Shown here in pieces: positions 44,052-52,217 of a DNA stretch of 64,000 nucleotides. Every line of letters starts with the position of its first letter. The stretch's first letter is position 1. The DNA is taken from positions 122,106 to 186,105 of IMG/VR virus record IMGVR_UViG_3300032267_001142; one strand, 5' to 3'. The position numbers were made by a program, and so were the translations under genes. This stretch comes from a virus. The notes under the pieces were generated by a model. The model ran no database searches and was not told the origin of the DNA. It saw only the letters and a list, made by a program, of their open reading frames with translations.

Positions 44052-44960
44052 ATGTCCAAGTATAACTGTGGTAAAGTCATCATCGGATGTGACCCCGAAA
44101 TGGGCGTCACGCGAGCGCGCAAGAATTTCACGGAGGCAATGTGGGGAGTCATCGAAGCGAGGGACAGCGGCGTGACAAATTCCAGCCCGTTCGGCCTTGA
44201 CGGCTGCGAACGTATCTTTGAGCTTCGCCCTAAGCAGTCGCTCGACCCGCTTCAAGTTGTGGCGAATATCAAGACGCTACTCCATGAGCGCGTTCAGAAG
44301 GTTCCCGAAATCACTTCCGTTCAGTGGAAGGCGGGTAGCCGAGTTGACAACGAGCCGATTGGCGGACATATCCACGTCTGCGCTGAAAGCGCAACTGACA
44401 AGACTACGATTCGCGAGTATATCCCGAACGGGTTCATGCTGTTCCTCGCACCTATCGTCGGGCTGCTCGAAGCTCCCTCGGAAGCGCGGTTCCGTCGCGG
44501 CAGTCGCTCAGGCTACGGAAAGGCACTTGATATTCGTCGCCCCGACCACGGTGGTATCGAATACCGCTATCCGAGTTCTTGGATTACCTCGCCAATCATC
44601 GCGGCGGGTATTCTTACTCTGGCGAAGTTTATCGCCGAGGATATCGTCGCCAATCGCAGCGCGTCGCCTTTCGTAAAGCATTACGAAGGTTTTGACCAAG
44701 AAGCGCTGGAGGTAATCAACCGCGACAAGCTCAAGAGCATGTATGCTACAGTGCGGTCGATTATCGAGCAGAACGCAAATTACGCTTTCTACAAGGCGCA
44801 TATCAGTCCGCTCTTCGCGATTATCGACGCTGGCAAGTCTTGGTTCCCGAAAATCGGAATGCTCCAAGCTTGGGGAATCTCCCCGTCGCGGGCTCGCGCA
44901 TTCAAAGCGCCGCTACAGCAAAAAACTGGCACCGCTCTGCTTGCCGAGTTCGGATTCTAG
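44052..44960 (+). CDS. Phage amidoligase (phiEco32-like COOH.NH2 ligase, type 2)
   Basis: 302 residues from ATG 44052. KVIIGCDPEMGV near 7-18, CERIFELRPKQSLDP and GGHIHVCAE near 117-125 are the glutamine-synthetase-like active-site segments of phage COOH.NH2 ligases; GGIEYRYPSSWIT follows. These enzymes are predicted to form amide bonds on peptides or small molecules. A class II glutamine amidotransferase and an ATP-grasp gene lie downstream, the combination described computationally for phage amidoligase loci. Confidence 0.8.
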   Translation: MSKYNCGKVIIGCDPEMGVTRARKNFTEAMWGVIEARDSGVTNSSPFGLDGCERIFELRPKQSLDPLQVVANIKTLLHERVQKVPEITSVQWKAGSRVDNEPIGGHIHVCAESATDKTTIREYIPNGFMLFLAPIVGLLEAPSEARFRRGSRSGYGKALDIRRPDHGGIEYRYPSSWITSPIIAAGILTLAKFIAEDIVANRSASPFVKHYEGFDQEALEVINRDKLKSMYATVRSIIEQNANYAFYKAHISPLFAIIDAGKSWFPKIGMLQAWGISPSRARAFKAPLQQKTGTALLAEFGF

Positions 44961-44995
44961 TCGCCAAAAACGAAAACCTTAGTATTCTCATCACC

Positions 44996-45412
44996 ATGAT
45001 TACATTCACTACCGCAGACTTCAATCTTGCCGCAATCCACAAAGCGTCCAAGCTCAACAAGGCGCTCATCCGAAATACCTACAACCTTTTCGGATTGGCG
45101 AACCATCAGGCAAATCCGCCCGTCATCATCGAAATCAATCCCGAAACCGGAATGAATTACGGGCGAGCGCTTGAAATCCTGAGCAATTCAGGTATCGCCT
45201 ACCGCATCGACGAAGAGGATTACGTCGGCACGCGTGAGGTTCGCATCGGTCTCCGCAAGGATGTGCGCGAGAATGTCAAGCTGTCCGCAGCAATCGCCGC
45301 CATCGTGGTTTACGAGGGCGAGGGTCGCCTTGGCTCGTATTATGACGCGAAGTTCAAGGGCGTTTCCTTTCCAGAAGTCTACGGCTCCGCTACCACAGGC
45401 ACGACGGCATAA
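44996..45412 (+). CDS. Hypothetical protein of amidoligase locus (138 aa)
   Basis: MITFTTADFNLAAIHKASKL, then NPETGMNYGRALEILSNSGI. No family recognised. TATTCT ends seven bases before the ATG. Position suggests a partner or substrate of the amidoligase. Confidence 0.55.
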   Translation: MITFTTADFNLAAIHKASKLNKALIRNTYNLFGLANHQANPPVIIEINPETGMNYGRALEILSNSGIAYRIDEEDYVGTREVRIGLRKDVRENVKLSAAIAAIVVYEGEGRLGSYYDAKFKGVSFPEVYGSATTGTTA

Positions 45413-45433
45413 AGCCCAGTCGTAAAAGATAAG

Positions 45434-45466
45434 AAAGTGTGCCGAATCTTGGATTCGGCACACTTT
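45434..45466. terminator. Perfect 15-bp hairpin terminator
   Basis: AAAGTGTGCCGAATC pairs perfectly with GATTCGGCACACTTT around TTG. With A and T ends it can terminate in both directions. It separates the amidoligase genes from the inserted HNH gene. Confidence 0.75.
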
Positions 45467-45483
45467 CCAGTGTAAAGTTGGTG

Positions 45484-45984
45484 ATGACTCCTATCACGCC
45501 AACCAAAACCTGTCAGATTTGTCAATCTGTAAAGTCTCTTAATTTATTCGCTAGACACGTCAATAACAGCCTCCGACGTATGTGTAGAGAATGCTGGGAG
45601 GTTCATACTCCGCAAGAACAAAAAGATAAATTCTTTCTCAAGAAAGAACAGCGAAAAACCGCAGAACGGGACTGGCATAGAAATAATATCGAACGAACTA
45701 TTTGGAAAGGAGCGAAGCACAGGGCCAAAAAGCAAGGAGTGCCTTTCAATATCGAGATTTGTGATATTGACATTCCTGAATACTGCCCCATACTTGGGTT
45801 GAAGTTAGCGCAAAGTGAAGGGAAAACCAGCGGTTGCTCGCCTTCACTTGATAAAATAGTCCCGTCTAAAGGTTACGTCAAGGGAAACATACAGATAATT
45901 AGTTGGAAAGCTAATTCCTTAAAAAAAGACGCCACTTTAGAAGAACTCGAAAAAATTTCAGACTACATCAGGAAAAACTCTTGA
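45484..45984 (+). CDS. HNH homing endonuclease inserted in amidoligase locus
   Basis: 166 residues from ATG 45484. CQICQSVKSLNLF...CREC zinc pair at the N-terminus, PEYCPILGLKL and PSLDKIVPSKGYVKGNIQII then KANSLKKDATLEEL are typical of phage HNH nucleases. It separates two genes that are usually neighbours, so probably a recent insertion. Confidence 0.8.
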   Translation: MTPITPTKTCQICQSVKSLNLFARHVNNSLRRMCRECWEVHTPQEQKDKFFLKKEQRKTAERDWHRNNIERTIWKGAKHRAKKQGVPFNIEICDIDIPEYCPILGLKLAQSEGKTSGCSPSLDKIVPSKGYVKGNIQIISWKANSLKKDATLEELEKISDYIRKNS

Positions 45985-46068
45985 TGAAATCGAAAACGCT
46001 GTTAGGCTAAAAAAGTCAAGCAGTCACCACAAACAAAAAACACAAAAAGAAAGGTTAGGGTTAATTAT

Positions 46069-46896
46069 ATCTGTCGCATCGCCATTTTTCCTCCGAACAC
46101 CACCAAAGAGCAAGCCATTAGCGTTCTCCGTAACTTCTACGGCAACAATTCTGATGGCGTCGGAACAGTCTATGTCAAAGACGGGCAGTTCGTCGTCAAC
46201 AAGACTCCGCTGTCGCTTCCCCAAGCAATCCTCCAAGAGTTCCCGCTGTTCGCCCACATGCCTCACGATGGCTGGACGCTCGCCCATCTTCGTGCCGCGT
46301 CTCATGGCGAGGTCGAACACCGCAATACGCACCCGTTCGTCGTCGGCAACTTCGCTTACATCCATAACGGGGTTTGGAGCGATTACGAAATCGCTAGCAA
46401 CCTGCTCAAGTCATTCGGCACCAAGTTCACAGGAGAAACCGACAGCGAAGTCGCCGCGCATTATATGAATCGCATCGGCAAAGAGCGGTTCATCGACACG
46501 GTGGGTAACAGCGGCGTGTGGGCACGCCTGCATATCAACGGCAGCGTTGAACTGGTGAAGACTAGCGGTGATTTGGAAGCCGCAAAGTTGGAATCTGGCG
46601 CGGTCATTCTCGCTTCGACTCTCAACTCTTCCAAGTATCCCAGCGCCAAGGAAACCTTCAAGGGGTGGATTCGGTTCGATGCTACGGGCCGATATGTCAA
46701 TCATCGCTTGACGCGCCCTAACAAGGGATTCGGGAGTCTCGGCGAGTATCCCGCTATCGCCAACACGGGACTCAAGGATTTCTGTCTGCCCTATCAGCTT
46801 ACTCGGCTTCCGGTAGCTGCAAAAAGCTATCCCCGCTATCAGAGCGGTTCAACCAAAGGTCCGCTTGATTACCTGAATCTCGGCGGCTACCACTAA
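46069..46896 (+). CDS. Class II glutamine amidotransferase, apparent ATC start
   Basis: 275 residues if read from ATC 46069. The enzyme needs Cys at position 2: the frame gives xCRIAIFPPNTTKEQAI, FGNNSDGVG-type text, HMPHDGWTLAHLRAASHGE, NTHPFVVG, HNGVWSDYE and ETDSEVAAHY, all conserved in YafJ-like class II amidotransferases. No ATG, GTG or TTG precedes the Cys codon in frame; ATG appears only inside the domain (46258). It would supply ammonia from glutamine. The HNH insertion upstream may have damaged the start. Confidence 0.75.
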   Translation: MCRIAIFPPNTTKEQAISVLRNFYGNNSDGVGTVYVKDGQFVVNKTPLSLPQAILQEFPLFAHMPHDGWTLAHLRAASHGEVEHRNTHPFVVGNFAYIHNGVWSDYEIASNLLKSFGTKFTGETDSEVAAHYMNRIGKERFIDTVGNSGVWARLHINGSVELVKTSGDLEAAKLESGAVILASTLNSSKYPSAKETFKGWIRFDATGRYVNHRLTRPNKGFGSLGEYPAIANTGLKDFCLPYQLTRLPVAAKSYPRYQSGSTKGPLDYLNLGGYH

Positions 46897-46928
46897 ATTA
46901 TCAGACTCAGCTTACTAAAAACAACACC

Positions 46929-47651
46929 ATGAAAACCTTCATCGTTACCTGTCAGAGTGAATACGAATCGGCTAGCTCCCTCGGCCTGCCTTGCACAGTT
47001 TGGGACATGCACGAGGATTATCGCAAAGACAAAGACCTTCTCATCCGCTGGGGTGCCAGCGGAGAAGAGAGCGAAGACGTTGGAGCGTTTCACGTCGCCA
47101 ACCCTTCTAAGGCGATTGCCGCTAACGTCCGCAAGTTGAACGCAATCCGCATCTTGGCCCGCGTTGTGGACACGCCAAAGCTCTTCTCTGGCAGTGTTCC
47201 GGCAGGAGTCAAGGTCGTGTATCGTCCTACGCGTCACTCGGCTGGAAAAGGATTCGGCGTAAAGGTGGGACCGTTCCGCATCGAATACGCGCACTACGCT
47301 ACGGAATACATCAAAACCGATACGGAAGTGCGCGCATGGTTCTCTCCCTTCGGTATCATGGTCGGTAAGCGCGTCGCACTGGCTCGCCTGAAACAGACTA
47401 GCAACGTCGAGCATCCTTGCCGTTCCGAATGGGGTTATAGTTTCATCACTAAGCCACGAGGTCTCGAAGAGCAAGTAATGAAGGCAGCTAAGGAAATTGG
47501 CCTGCACTTCGGCGCTGCCGACATTCTGATTCACGAAGGCAAGTATTACTTCTTGGAGCTTAACTCTGCGCCCTCCGTGGACTGCCGAGCGGTTCGTGAA
47601 TTTTATCAGCGAGCCATCGAACGCTACGCTTCTTCCTTGAAGCCTCAGTAA
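46929..47651 (+). CDS. ATP-grasp-like ligase of amidoligase locus
   Basis: 240 residues. VVYRPTRHSAGKGF near 97-110, TEVRAWFSPFGIMVGKR near 136-152 and DILIHEGKYYFLELNSAPSVD near 196-216 (the E.N metal-binding end) mark an ATP-grasp fold. With the amidoligase and amidotransferase it probably completes a peptide-tagging or amidation pathway. Confidence 0.7.
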   Translation: MKTFIVTCQSEYESASSLGLPCTVWDMHEDYRKDKDLLIRWGASGEESEDVGAFHVANPSKAIAANVRKLNAIRILARVVDTPKLFSGSVPAGVKVVYRPTRHSAGKGFGVKVGPFRIEYAHYATEYIKTDTEVRAWFSPFGIMVGKRVALARLKQTSNVEHPCRSEWGYSFITKPRGLEEQVMKAAKEIGLHFGAADILIHEGKYYFLELNSAPSVDCRAVREFYQRAIERYASSLKPQ

Positions 47652-47672
47652 AAGCGGATAGGCTTCTCTTAT

Positions 47673-48098
47673 ATGAGTACCACCAAATCCAAGATTCCGA
47701 GTTTCAAACAAGTAAAAGCGATTTTCACGCTCTCGGAGGTTCCCGTTATCTCCTATTGCTTGCACAAGAACAAGAAGTGTGGCGACTATTGGGAAGTGGT
47801 CACTGGATACGGACCTGTAGAGATTCACTGTAACAGCGGTGGCCTGCTGCTCAAGTGGGAGCGCTCTAGCCTGAAATCTTTGAAAGGCAAAAGTCAAGGT
47901 GTCTGGCAATGGGAGCGAAACTCGGGCTTGATAGGCTACCGCTGTGCGGTATGCGCGGAATGGAATGAGTTTGGTGGGCGCGGCCCGCGTGGCGGATGCA
48001 AGTGCGGATATCAGAAAATCTATCACCAAATGTCAACGAATGTGTCCGGTTTGGTCAGCCTGATTCTCGGTATCAAAAAAGGGGGTGGCTGCATCTAG
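47673..48098 (+). CDS. Hypothetical protein with C-terminal zinc ribbon
   Basis: 141 residues. YRCAVCAEWNEFGGRGPRG then CKCGYQK near 90-116 is a CxxC...CxC metal site. No family recognised. Overlaps the next gene by 14 bases. Confidence 0.5.
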   Translation: MSTTKSKIPSFKQVKAIFTLSEVPVISYCLHKNKKCGDYWEVVTGYGPVEIHCNSGGLLLKWERSSLKSLKGKSQGVWQWERNSGLIGYRCAVCAEWNEFGGRGPRGGCKCGYQKIYHQMSTNVSGLVSLILGIKKGGGCI

Positions 48099-48354
48099 TC
48101 AGATTACTGAACCCGCAAAACTGGCAAGCGAACACGTCTTCACTATTCAGCGCTGCGTACAATCGAGTCTTAAAGAGCTGGAAAAGCTGCACTGGAGCGT
48201 CTTGCCCTTTATGAAGGCTAAAGGTAAATCCGCCAAGGCGGCACAATTTGCGGCTCTTGAAGAAATCCGCAAACAAGAACGCGCTATTGAGTCCGCAATG
48301 GAGGCTATCTCGGCACTATATTCTTCGCAATTTCCAGACGAAATTGAGGAATGA
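48085..48354 (+). CDS. Helical hypothetical protein, GTG start
   Basis: 89 residues. GTG start inside the previous gene. Long helices (SLKELEKLHWSVLPFMKAKG, ALEEIRKQERAIESAMEAIS). Ends on the ATGA overlap with the next gene. Confidence 0.5.
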   Translation: MAASSQITEPAKLASEHVFTIQRCVQSSLKELEKLHWSVLPFMKAKGKSAKAAQFAALEEIRKQERAIESAMEAISALYSSQFPDEIEE

Positions 48355-48629
48355 TAAAACCTAAAAGCGCTAACTCTATTGAAGAGCTTCGCGTAAGCGA
48401 CACAGTTGAGTTTCTTAAAGAAAAGTGGGAAGCTGCCCACCCTACTAGGAATGATAATGAACGGGGATTCTTTATGAAGGTCCGCGAGTTATCTAACTTG
48501 CGTCCGAATCCCACTTTCAGAGGCATTTATCTGACTCAGCCGTCATCGACAAAACAGAGATTGCTTGGGACGTTATCGAACTGGATGAACCCTAGATACT
48601 TCAAAAAGACGCTGGACTTCCAGCAATAA
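48351..48629 (+). CDS. Small protein with MIKP start
   Basis: 92 residues: MIKPKSANSIEELRVSDTVE, basic middle. First member of the M(I/V)KP-start genes in the distal array. No function known. Confidence 0.5.
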   Translation: MIKPKSANSIEELRVSDTVEFLKEKWEAAHPTRNDNERGFFMKVRELSNLRPNPTFRGIYLTQPSSTKQRLLGTLSNWMNPRYFKKTLDFQQ

Positions 48630-48646
48630 CAGTATAAAAAAGAACC

Positions 48647-49105
48647 ATGTCTTACAGACTCAACCTACTGCACCCGCCGAAAACCCCAATCAAAAAGCCC
48701 GTCGCGAAAGCCCCGCTTTATACGTGCCCTATTGGATGGTGGTCGGTCTCTACCGACGGGGACGTAGAAGGAAGGACTACGAGAGAGCTTGGTCAGTTTT
48801 ACGGACACATTGCGGAGATTGCCTTTTCTCTTGCAGACAAAGTTTTTTACTCTATACGGTTCAGCCCCGTAGCTGATGAGTGTATTCGCAGTGTTCCTAA
48901 AGAACGCCCTCAGTATCAGGCGAAAAAGTCTGCTGTATGGGTATCTTTGGGCATCCAGTCGGGCACTTGGGAGATGAATCCAGAAAGGCGTGCCGAATGG
49001 ATGGCGTTCTTCCTGAATTGCCGAGACGAAGTATCTGTAGAATCTCACGAACGAGGCGCTGTCTATTACGCCGCTTCATATCTCATATTACGCGAAAATG
49101 ATTAA
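48647..49105 (+). CDS. Hypothetical protein (152 aa)
   Basis: LLHPPKTPIKKPVAKAPLY linker, then YTCPIGWWSVSTDGDVEG and a C-terminal helical part. No family recognised. The last codons overlap the next MIKP start by eight bases (ATGATTAA). Confidence 0.5.
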   Translation: MSYRLNLLHPPKTPIKKPVAKAPLYTCPIGWWSVSTDGDVEGRTTRELGQFYGHIAEIAFSLADKVFYSIRFSPVADECIRSVPKERPQYQAKKSAVWVSLGIQSGTWEMNPERRAEWMAFFLNCRDEVSVESHERGAVYYAASYLILREND

Positions 49106-49457
49106 ACCTGCCAGTCATTCAGTCACTCAGCGTTGCAACCGTCAGAATACTTCGGTTGGTGATATCGTCACCTTTTTGAATAATAAATATAACGGTTCTG
49201 GAGCTTTTGATGCGCTAGTCATTAGCGGAGTTGACAGCAGCTTGGATTTCAAGGGGTTCGTGATTTCTTCCGCGAATAGGTTCCATTGTGTCGGAACCAA
49301 AGTCGATAATTTTAACGCGATGTTTTTTAGGATAAAAGAAACGTCTTCCAAGAAGCTCTGGCATCCCGAACAGAAGCCGGAAGAGATTTATCTAGGCAAC
49401 CTTTGTGAACGTAGCCGAACGGGTGTCGCTGGTGGTCGCTCAGGCAGGGTCAAGTAG
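49098..49457 (+). CDS. Small protein with MIKP start, probably frame-disrupted at its end
   Basis: 119 residues, beginning MIKPASHSVTQRCNRQNTSV, with a beta-rich middle (SLDFKGFVISSANRFHCVG). The last 20 or so residues (ERSRTGVAGGRSGRVK) look like out-of-frame text; protein-like sequence continues in other frames to 49607. Confidence 0.45.
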   Translation: MIKPASHSVTQRCNRQNTSVGDIVTFLNNKYNGSGAFDALVISGVDSSLDFKGFVISSANRFHCVGTKVDNFNAMFFRIKETSSKKLWHPEQKPEEIYLGNLCERSRTGVAGGRSGRVK

Positions 49458-49607
49458 CTCTCGGTGCGGACGGTTCGCCGCTGCGCCAAATCTATCGCGA
49501 TACATTTCCGGCATTCGTTTTGAAATCTGAAATTCGTAGTGCTATTTCTTTCGGGAGTTATGACGGCGCAAAGACCTTAGCGGAAATGTTGCGCAAAGGT
49601 TCAATCT
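49390..49607 (+). pseudogene. Coding remnant with frame changes
   Basis: One frame reads VNVAERVSLVVAQAG, another continues LGADGSPLRQIYRDTFPAFV to KTLAEMLRKGSI and TAA at 49607. Neither has a start of its own. Together they look like one gene broken by small indels, or an unrecognised frameshift. Confidence 0.4.
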
Positions 49608-49611
49608 AAGG

Positions 49612-49639
49612 TTGACCGCAGCCAACACCCTGATATTCT
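49612..49639 (+). promoter_or_regulatory. Leaderless-type promoter for 49647 gene
   Basis: TTGACC, 16-bp spacer, TATTCT, seven bases to ATG. Confidence 0.8.
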
Positions 49640-49646
49640 CTAAAAC

Positions 49647-49919
49647 ATGAACTATAGCAAAACATTCCGCAAATCATCCGATTACGTTCCGAATCCAGCC
49701 GCCGACACGGTAATCTTTATTTTTCTGTTCGTCCTTTGTCTGTGGCTGGTGCCATATACACTGAATTTCTGGCTCGGCTACGCTGGTAAGGCTCAGTCCG
49801 TAAACTTCATTCATGGAACGGTAGCGTTCGCGATTCTTGAGTTTCTCGGCGCGAAATCTCGCCTGTTCGTGTTGGTTTTTCTGCCGTGCGCGACTTGGGT
49901 CGCCTCGCTTTTTCTGTAA
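49647..49919 (+). CDS. Small membrane protein
   Basis: 90 residues with two to three hydrophobic segments (near 21-41, 55-68, 70-88). No family recognised. Own promoter. Confidence 0.55.
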   Translation: MNYSKTFRKSSDYVPNPAADTVIFIFLFVLCLWLVPYTLNFWLGYAGKAQSVNFIHGTVAFAILEFLGAKSRLFVLVFLPCATWVASLFL

Positions 49920-49927
49920 GCGATAGC

Positions 49928-49955
49928 TTGACGCGGCGCAACACTCAGCTACCGT
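49928..49955 (+). promoter_or_regulatory. Leaderless-type promoter for 49962 gene
   Basis: TTGACG, 16-bp spacer, TACCGT, six bases to ATG. Confidence 0.65.
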
Positions 49956-49961
49956 CTAGGA

Positions 49962-50651
49962 ATGACACGAGACCCTCTCAAGCTAAAATCCCTGTCTGAT
50001 TTCTCAGTTCTGGACGCTCCAGATTTCATCGGACCTTACAATCCGAGAGTGCCCGAGAAAGAGCAAATGATTCTTCGGATGCTCGTTTGTCCGAAATACG
50101 GAACGCTTCGGATTCCCCAAGAGCTATCGTGGCTCAGCGGCGCTATCGAAACAATCTCAGAACACGACAAAGCAGTAACCGGCATTGCCGATAGCTGGTG
50201 CTACGTTACAGTCCGTCATGGCAAAGTCAAGTCAACAACAGATGACGAATGGCACTTCGACGGAGCCTCTTTTCGAGTCGAGCATATTCCCGAAAGGAAT
50301 TACATTTGGTCAAGCGCGGACCCGACAGAATACAAAACGGGAAAGCTCAGTATCCCCGAAGATTTCGACCCAATGCGGCACCATCTCTTTAAGCTCGCAG
50401 AAGCGCAGACAAAAGACGAGCCAATCAAGACGATTAAAGCTCGATGCTGGTATCGGCTCTCGCCGTTCTGTCTCCACCGCAGGCCGACAATCAATCACGA
50501 TGGAATCCGCACTTTTATTCGTGTATCTTTCACGGACATCGAGATTCGGGACGTAAATAATACGCAGAACCCGCTAATTCCAACTAACGCCTACGGAAGA
50601 GACGCCGTTAAAGCGTTTCGCAAGCAGCTTCAAGAATATCCAAATGGTTAA
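49962..50651 (+). CDS. Hypothetical protein (229 aa), 2OG/cupin-like beta-rich fold possible
   Basis: DEWHFDGASFRVEHIPERNY near 80-99 has an HxD-type pattern and ADPTEYKTG near 107; FIRVSFTDIEIRDVNNTQNP near 191-210 could supply the Arg strand of a 2-oxoglutarate oxygenase-like fold. This is only a motif-level guess. The stop overlaps the next start by eight bases (ATGGTTAA). Confidence 0.4.
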   Translation: MTRDPLKLKSLSDFSVLDAPDFIGPYNPRVPEKEQMILRMLVCPKYGTLRIPQELSWLSGAIETISEHDKAVTGIADSWCYVTVRHGKVKSTTDDEWHFDGASFRVEHIPERNYIWSSADPTEYKTGKLSIPEDFDPMRHHLFKLAEAQTKDEPIKTIKARCWYRLSPFCLHRRPTINHDGIRTFIRVSFTDIEIRDVNNTQNPLIPTNAYGRDAVKAFRKQLQEYPNG

Positions 50652-50922
50652 ACCCAAGAAACAAGAGTTCTACGAACGCGTTTACGATAGGATTTCGCGA
50701 GCGCGGGACGGGCTGCGTCGATATATTCCCTCGCGGACGATGACGCGCTTGCACCTCTCTAGTTTGAAAATCGTTTTTCATGCAGCTTTGCGACGCAGGG
50801 AGCATAGGACGGCGAATCGAATTATCAGAATCGTCTTCGACGCCAGCCTGTTCCATCCATGCGCGGACATGCTGAAAGAATCTCTCAAAATGATGACTTG
50901 CCTTAGAGCGAACCTCTGGTAG
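50644..50922 (+). CDS. Basic small protein with MVKP start
   Basis: 92 residues, MVKPKKQEFYERVYDRISRA, strongly basic and helical. Overlaps the previous stop through ATGGTTAA. Possible nucleic-acid binder. Confidence 0.45.
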   Translation: MVKPKKQEFYERVYDRISRARDGLRRYIPSRTMTRLHLSSLKIVFHAALRRREHRTANRIIRIVFDASLFHPCADMLKESLKMMTCLRANLW

Positions 50923-50931
50923 AGTAGCGAC

Positions 50932-51189
50932 ATGAAGATTTCCAGACACGAGCGGCTGCTAAAGCTAGCCATTCATAAAATCAAAAAGCACGACGGGCGC
51001 GTTTGGTGCGGCTATTTGACGCCGTGTGAAATCAGGGCTCTCGTTCGTGTCGGCGTAATCTTTAGGTATAGCCACGAAGACACCGTGCGGCGAATCGACA
51101 GCGAAATCAAAAAGGGCTTATGTTCGCCTACTTGGTTTTATTTTCAGCTTTCTAAACCGCTCGCAAAAAAAGTAGGAGCAGAAGTCTAA
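50932..51189 (+). CDS. Hypothetical protein (85 aa)
   Basis: MKISRHERLLKLAIHKIKKH and helical remainder. A TAGAGT-like -10 ends six to seven bases before ATG. No family recognised. Confidence 0.45.
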   Translation: MKISRHERLLKLAIHKIKKHDGRVWCGYLTPCEIRALVRVGVIFRYSHEDTVRRIDSEIKKGLCSPTWFYFQLSKPLAKKVGAEV

Positions 51190-51193
51190 AAAT

Positions 51194-51442
51194 ATGCCTA
51201 TATCTCCAAACATCCACGACGGAAAGCACCCGCGCTTCAAAATTCAGCGAGTAATCGACGGCAAGCTTACCTCCGCGCTTCATGCAGCGCCGACTCAGGA
51301 CGCCATTGTTATCGTTTTGCCCGATTGGGCGAAAGTCTCCAAAGGTGTGATGAGCAGACTCGCGAAGGCTTATCAAAATCTCGGATGGGCGAGCGTCGAA
51401 GCTGACGCTACTGGACTCGTTCTGACATTCAAGAAACCTTAG
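51194..51442 (+). CDS. Hypothetical protein (82 aa), paralogue of 54994 gene
   Basis: Its middle DAIVIVLPDWAKVSKGVMSR and LAKAYQNLGWASVEADATGL resembles FFVQLPDKISQGTYNKLRDE and YRKAGWNQV of the product at 54994-55242, suggesting distant paralogues. Confidence 0.45.
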   Translation: MPISPNIHDGKHPRFKIQRVIDGKLTSALHAAPTQDAIVIVLPDWAKVSKGVMSRLAKAYQNLGWASVEADATGLVLTFKKP

Positions 51443-51446
51443 TAAA

Positions 51447-51722
51447 ATGGTAAAGGCCAAAAAACTCAACACAGAATTGCCAAATGGTTGTTCTTGGCAC
51501 AATCCTTCCGGTTTGACACCTGAGCAAGTTGGGGAAGGATGGCGTCTGTGTCTGAAAGAAGAGCCGGGTATTATTGATTGCTGTCAGTTTTACGATGATT
51601 GGGACAGAAGTTGGTCATCTACTAATACCTATAGCAAATACGGACTTGACAGGGGAAAATATGGCACCCTGCGCGTCCGTAACTACCGCCCGTTCATGCT
51701 TCGGAAGGAGAAAAATGATTAA
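51447..51722 (+). CDS. SWHNP-family small protein, copy 1
   Basis: 91 residues: MVKAKKLNTELPNGCSWHNP, VGEGWRLCLKEEPG, a Trp-rich part, KYGLDRGKYGTLRVRNYRPF. Two homologues follow in tandem. Unknown function. Eight-base ATGATTAA overlap with the next copy. Confidence 0.6.
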   Translation: MVKAKKLNTELPNGCSWHNPSGLTPEQVGEGWRLCLKEEPGIIDCCQFYDDWDRSWSSTNTYSKYGLDRGKYGTLRVRNYRPFMLRKEKND

Positions 51723-51984
51723 ACCGTTTCAAAACAAACCCCGTCCTACACCACCCGAAGGATGCTCATGGCATAATCCATTGAATCTCTCGGATGAGAC
51801 TTTAGGAGAAGGATACCGTTTTCTACTCAAAGAAGAGCCTAACTTAGTCCAGCGCTCGCAATACTGGCAAGCTAAGACGGGGAGATGGTCCGATGTAGCT
51901 CAGTGGCGAAAATATGGGCTTAATGTTGATGACTGCGGGACGCTTCGAGTAAAATCCAGTAGACCGTTCTTACTGCCGAAATGA
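51715..51984 (+). CDS. SWHNP-family small protein, copy 2
   Basis: 89 residues: MIKPFQNKPRPTPPEGCSWH, LGEGYRFLLKEEPN, QYWQAKTGRW, KYGLNVDDCGTLRVKSSRPF. Close paralogue of its neighbours. Ends in an ATGA overlap with copy 3. Confidence 0.6.
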   Translation: MIKPFQNKPRPTPPEGCSWHNPLNLSDETLGEGYRFLLKEEPNLVQRSQYWQAKTGRWSDVAQWRKYGLNVDDCGTLRVKSSRPFLLPK

Positions 51985-52208
51985 TTAAAAAACCCAACAT
52001 AGGCTATCCAGTTCCGCCCGAAGGACATAAGTGGCACAACCCGCTTCATCTTACTTCATCAAAGGTAGGAAAAGGATACCGCCTCTGTTTACAGAAGGAG
52101 CCTAACAGTATTCCTGAAAGTCAGTATTGGGATGGCGAACGGTGGTCCCGCATCGACAGGTTCCTGCATCTCGCCCTTTCGTGTTGCCTCCCAAGTAAAC
52201 CGCGCTAA
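51981..52208 (+). CDS. SWHNP-family small protein, copy 3, C-terminally truncated
   Basis: 75 residues. MIKKPNIGYPVPPEGHKWHN and VGKGYRLCLQKEPN match copies 1 and 2 up to QYWDGERW; then the sequence becomes unrelated (RFLHLALSCCLPSKPR) and lacks the KYGL..GTLRV..RPF end. Looks like a truncated member. Confidence 0.55.
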   Translation: MIKKPNIGYPVPPEGHKWHNPLHLTSSKVGKGYRLCLQKEPNSIPESQYWDGERWSRIDRFLHLALSCCLPSKPR

Positions 52209-52217
52209 GCTCTTCAC

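Noticed and set aside
46893-48029. 378-aa open frame on the minus strand
   Set aside because: It is antisense to the ATP-grasp gene and its neighbour, which have clear family motifs on the + strand. Its translation shows no family pattern.
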